From positions 1-40,623 of the forward strand of contig CAJOGF010000053.1 of the NCBI GenBank assembly GCA_905233995.1: DNA of 40,623 nt. Reading direction: 5' to 3'. Source of the DNA: an uncultured Bacteroidales bacterium. GTDB taxonomy: Bacteria > Bacteroidota > Bacteroidia > Bacteroidales > UBA3824. Of the stretch, positions 39,871 through 40,623 are shown one piece after another. Both the position numbers and the translations under genes were made by a program. Every line of letters starts with the position of its first letter. Within the stretch, counting starts at the first letter, position 1. Under the pieces are notes generated by a model. It was not told the origin of the DNA and did no database searches. It worked only from the letters and a program-made list of their open reading frames with translations.

Positions 39871-40556
39871 TGTACTGCAGCGAATTTTTAAGATTTTCGC
39901 CTGACGAACTTTCTGTTTCTGACAGGTCGTTGTTTGAAGGAGTAATAAAAAAATATTTCTCTGAAGACTTAAAACCTGTACAAGTTGATAATAGAAAATT
40001 TTCCGATTTCGGCGAAGAAGATTTTCAGGGCAATAGAAAATGTTTGCTCAAAGATGACGGCTTTGGAATCGGTATTCCTGAGACCGAAATCGTCAAAAAA
40101 CTTAGTTATGATGAGGTTGACACGATAAATTCGGAGCAAGTCCGTTTGCAATTTCCTATTCTTCATCAAAAGGTAAACGGTCATGACCTAATTTGGTTTG
40201 ATAACGGCGCAACAACGCAAAAACCGCTCAGCGTGATAGAAGGGTTAAGTGAGTTATACAAAACTGATTATTCCAACATTCATCGTGGAGCGCATACTTT
40301 GGCTGCTCGTTCTACCGATAAATATGAACAAGCAAGAAACAAGGTTGCGAAATTTATCAATGCTCCAAATAGCGAAAATATAGTTTTTGTGCGCGGAACA
40401 ACCGAAGGTATAAATCTTATTGCTCATACTTTTGCGCAGAAATATCTTCTTGAAGGTGATAATGTTATAGTTTCAACACTTGACCATCACGCTAATATTG
40501 TGCCTTGGCAAAGTATGTGCAACCTCAATTCCGAAAGTCTAAAATTTTTTCGATAA
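39870..40556 (+). CDS. Encapsulin cargo-type cysteine desulfurase, truncated
   Basis: The enzyme would take sulfur from cysteine as an enzyme-bound persulfide with PLP. Residues 1 to about 90 form an acidic N-terminal extension not found in ordinary SufS, matching the disordered cargo-loading region of encapsulin-associated desulfurases. From about 93 the SufS fold begins: LQFPILHQKVNGHDLIWFDN, ATTQKP, NIHRGAHTLAARST and STLDHHANIVPWQ (about 203-214). The frame stops at 228 residues, where SufS enzymes (about 405 residues plus extension) would continue. The PLP lysine and catalytic cysteine are therefore missing. The following 67 bases show no SufS-like continuation in any plus-strand frame. 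Confidence 0.85.
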   Translation: MYCSEFLRFSPDELSVSDRSLFEGVIKKYFSEDLKPVQVDNRKFSDFGEEDFQGNRKCLLKDDGFGIGIPETEIVKKLSYDEVDTINSEQVRLQFPILHQKVNGHDLIWFDNGATTQKPLSVIEGLSELYKTDYSNIHRGAHTLAARSTDKYEQARNKVAKFINAPNSENIVFVRGTTEGINLIAHTFAQKYLLEGDNVIVSTLDHHANIVPWQSMCNLNSESLKFFR

Positions 40557-40623
40557 AAAAATATTTTTTACCTTGTAATTTTTTTATGACTGTAAAAATG
40601 TAAAGTTTAGTTTGCTCCTAAGG
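40557..40623. other. AT-rich tail after the truncated desulfurase
   Basis: All three forward frames meet stops quickly and none resembles a desulfurase. The sequence could be the edge of an insertion, a rearrangement joint or the end of an assembled contig. Confidence 0.5.

Noticed and set aside
1..40623. tRNA or rRNA genes
   Set aside because: No tRNA arm motifs or conserved rRNA stretches were noticed on reading; a covariance-model scan would be needed to exclude tRNAs fully.

Overview
The window is an AT-rich chromosomal segment of a Bacteroidota bacterium, most likely of the order Bacteroidales. The evidence is the promoter pattern (TTTG, a 19-20 bp spacer, then TAnnTTTG) seen several times, lineage-typical families (DUF4301, DUF3127, DUF4369-thioredoxin lipoproteins, patatin-barrel proteins), lipid A genes of a Gram-negative outer membrane, and poly-A-rich leaders without strong Shine-Dalgarno sites. 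No rRNA, tRNA, CRISPR array or complete insertion sequence was seen.

Layout. Positions 1-12.6 kb hold housekeeping genes: the end of a FecCD-type permease, obg, clpX, a ModF-like double ATPase, a damaged aroC, lpxH, a TPR protein, DUF4301, a metal-ligand-less amidohydrolase, lpxK and punA. Positions 12.6-15.5 kb form a minus-strand run of two DUF3127 proteins, two FKBP prolyl isomerases and a small membrane protein. Positions 15.6-28.6 kb, on the plus strand, hold an Rpn-type nuclease/transposase, a CXXC-less thioredoxin lipoprotein, sppA, ilvD, a small membrane protein, a caspase-like protein without its dyad, a patatin/beta-barrel protein, a secreted octapeptide-repeat protein and a frame-interrupted chemotaxis receptor. 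Positions 28.6-34.8 kb hold two paralogous minus-strand ilvB-ilvN pairs. The left ilvN is frame-broken. Between the pairs lies a plus-strand AAA ATPase/DUF234-type gene bracketed by two near-identical long palindromes.

Positions 35.1-40.6 kb hold the most striking locus, a sulfur-mobilisation operon: cysK, a ThiS-like sulfur carrier ending GGGWY, a ThiF/MoeB-like activating enzyme, a DsrE-like protein, TusA, a JAMM protease, a family-2 encapsulin shell with an inserted cyclic-nucleotide-binding domain, and a cysteine desulfurase with an N-terminal cargo-type extension. The desulfurase frame ends before the active-site lysine and cysteine. Together the genes suggest a compartmentalised desulfurase feeding persulfide and thiocarboxylate relays towards cysteine or another sulfur product.

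Three short gene boundaries (after aroC, thiS-like and dsrE-like) carry arrays of AATTNNN heptamers, a repeat type I do not recognise. Three genes (aroC, MCP, left ilvN) carry frame-breaking deletions or indels. These could be real decay, phase variation or sequence error; the bases alone do not decide. Product calls come from reading motifs; no database search was run.
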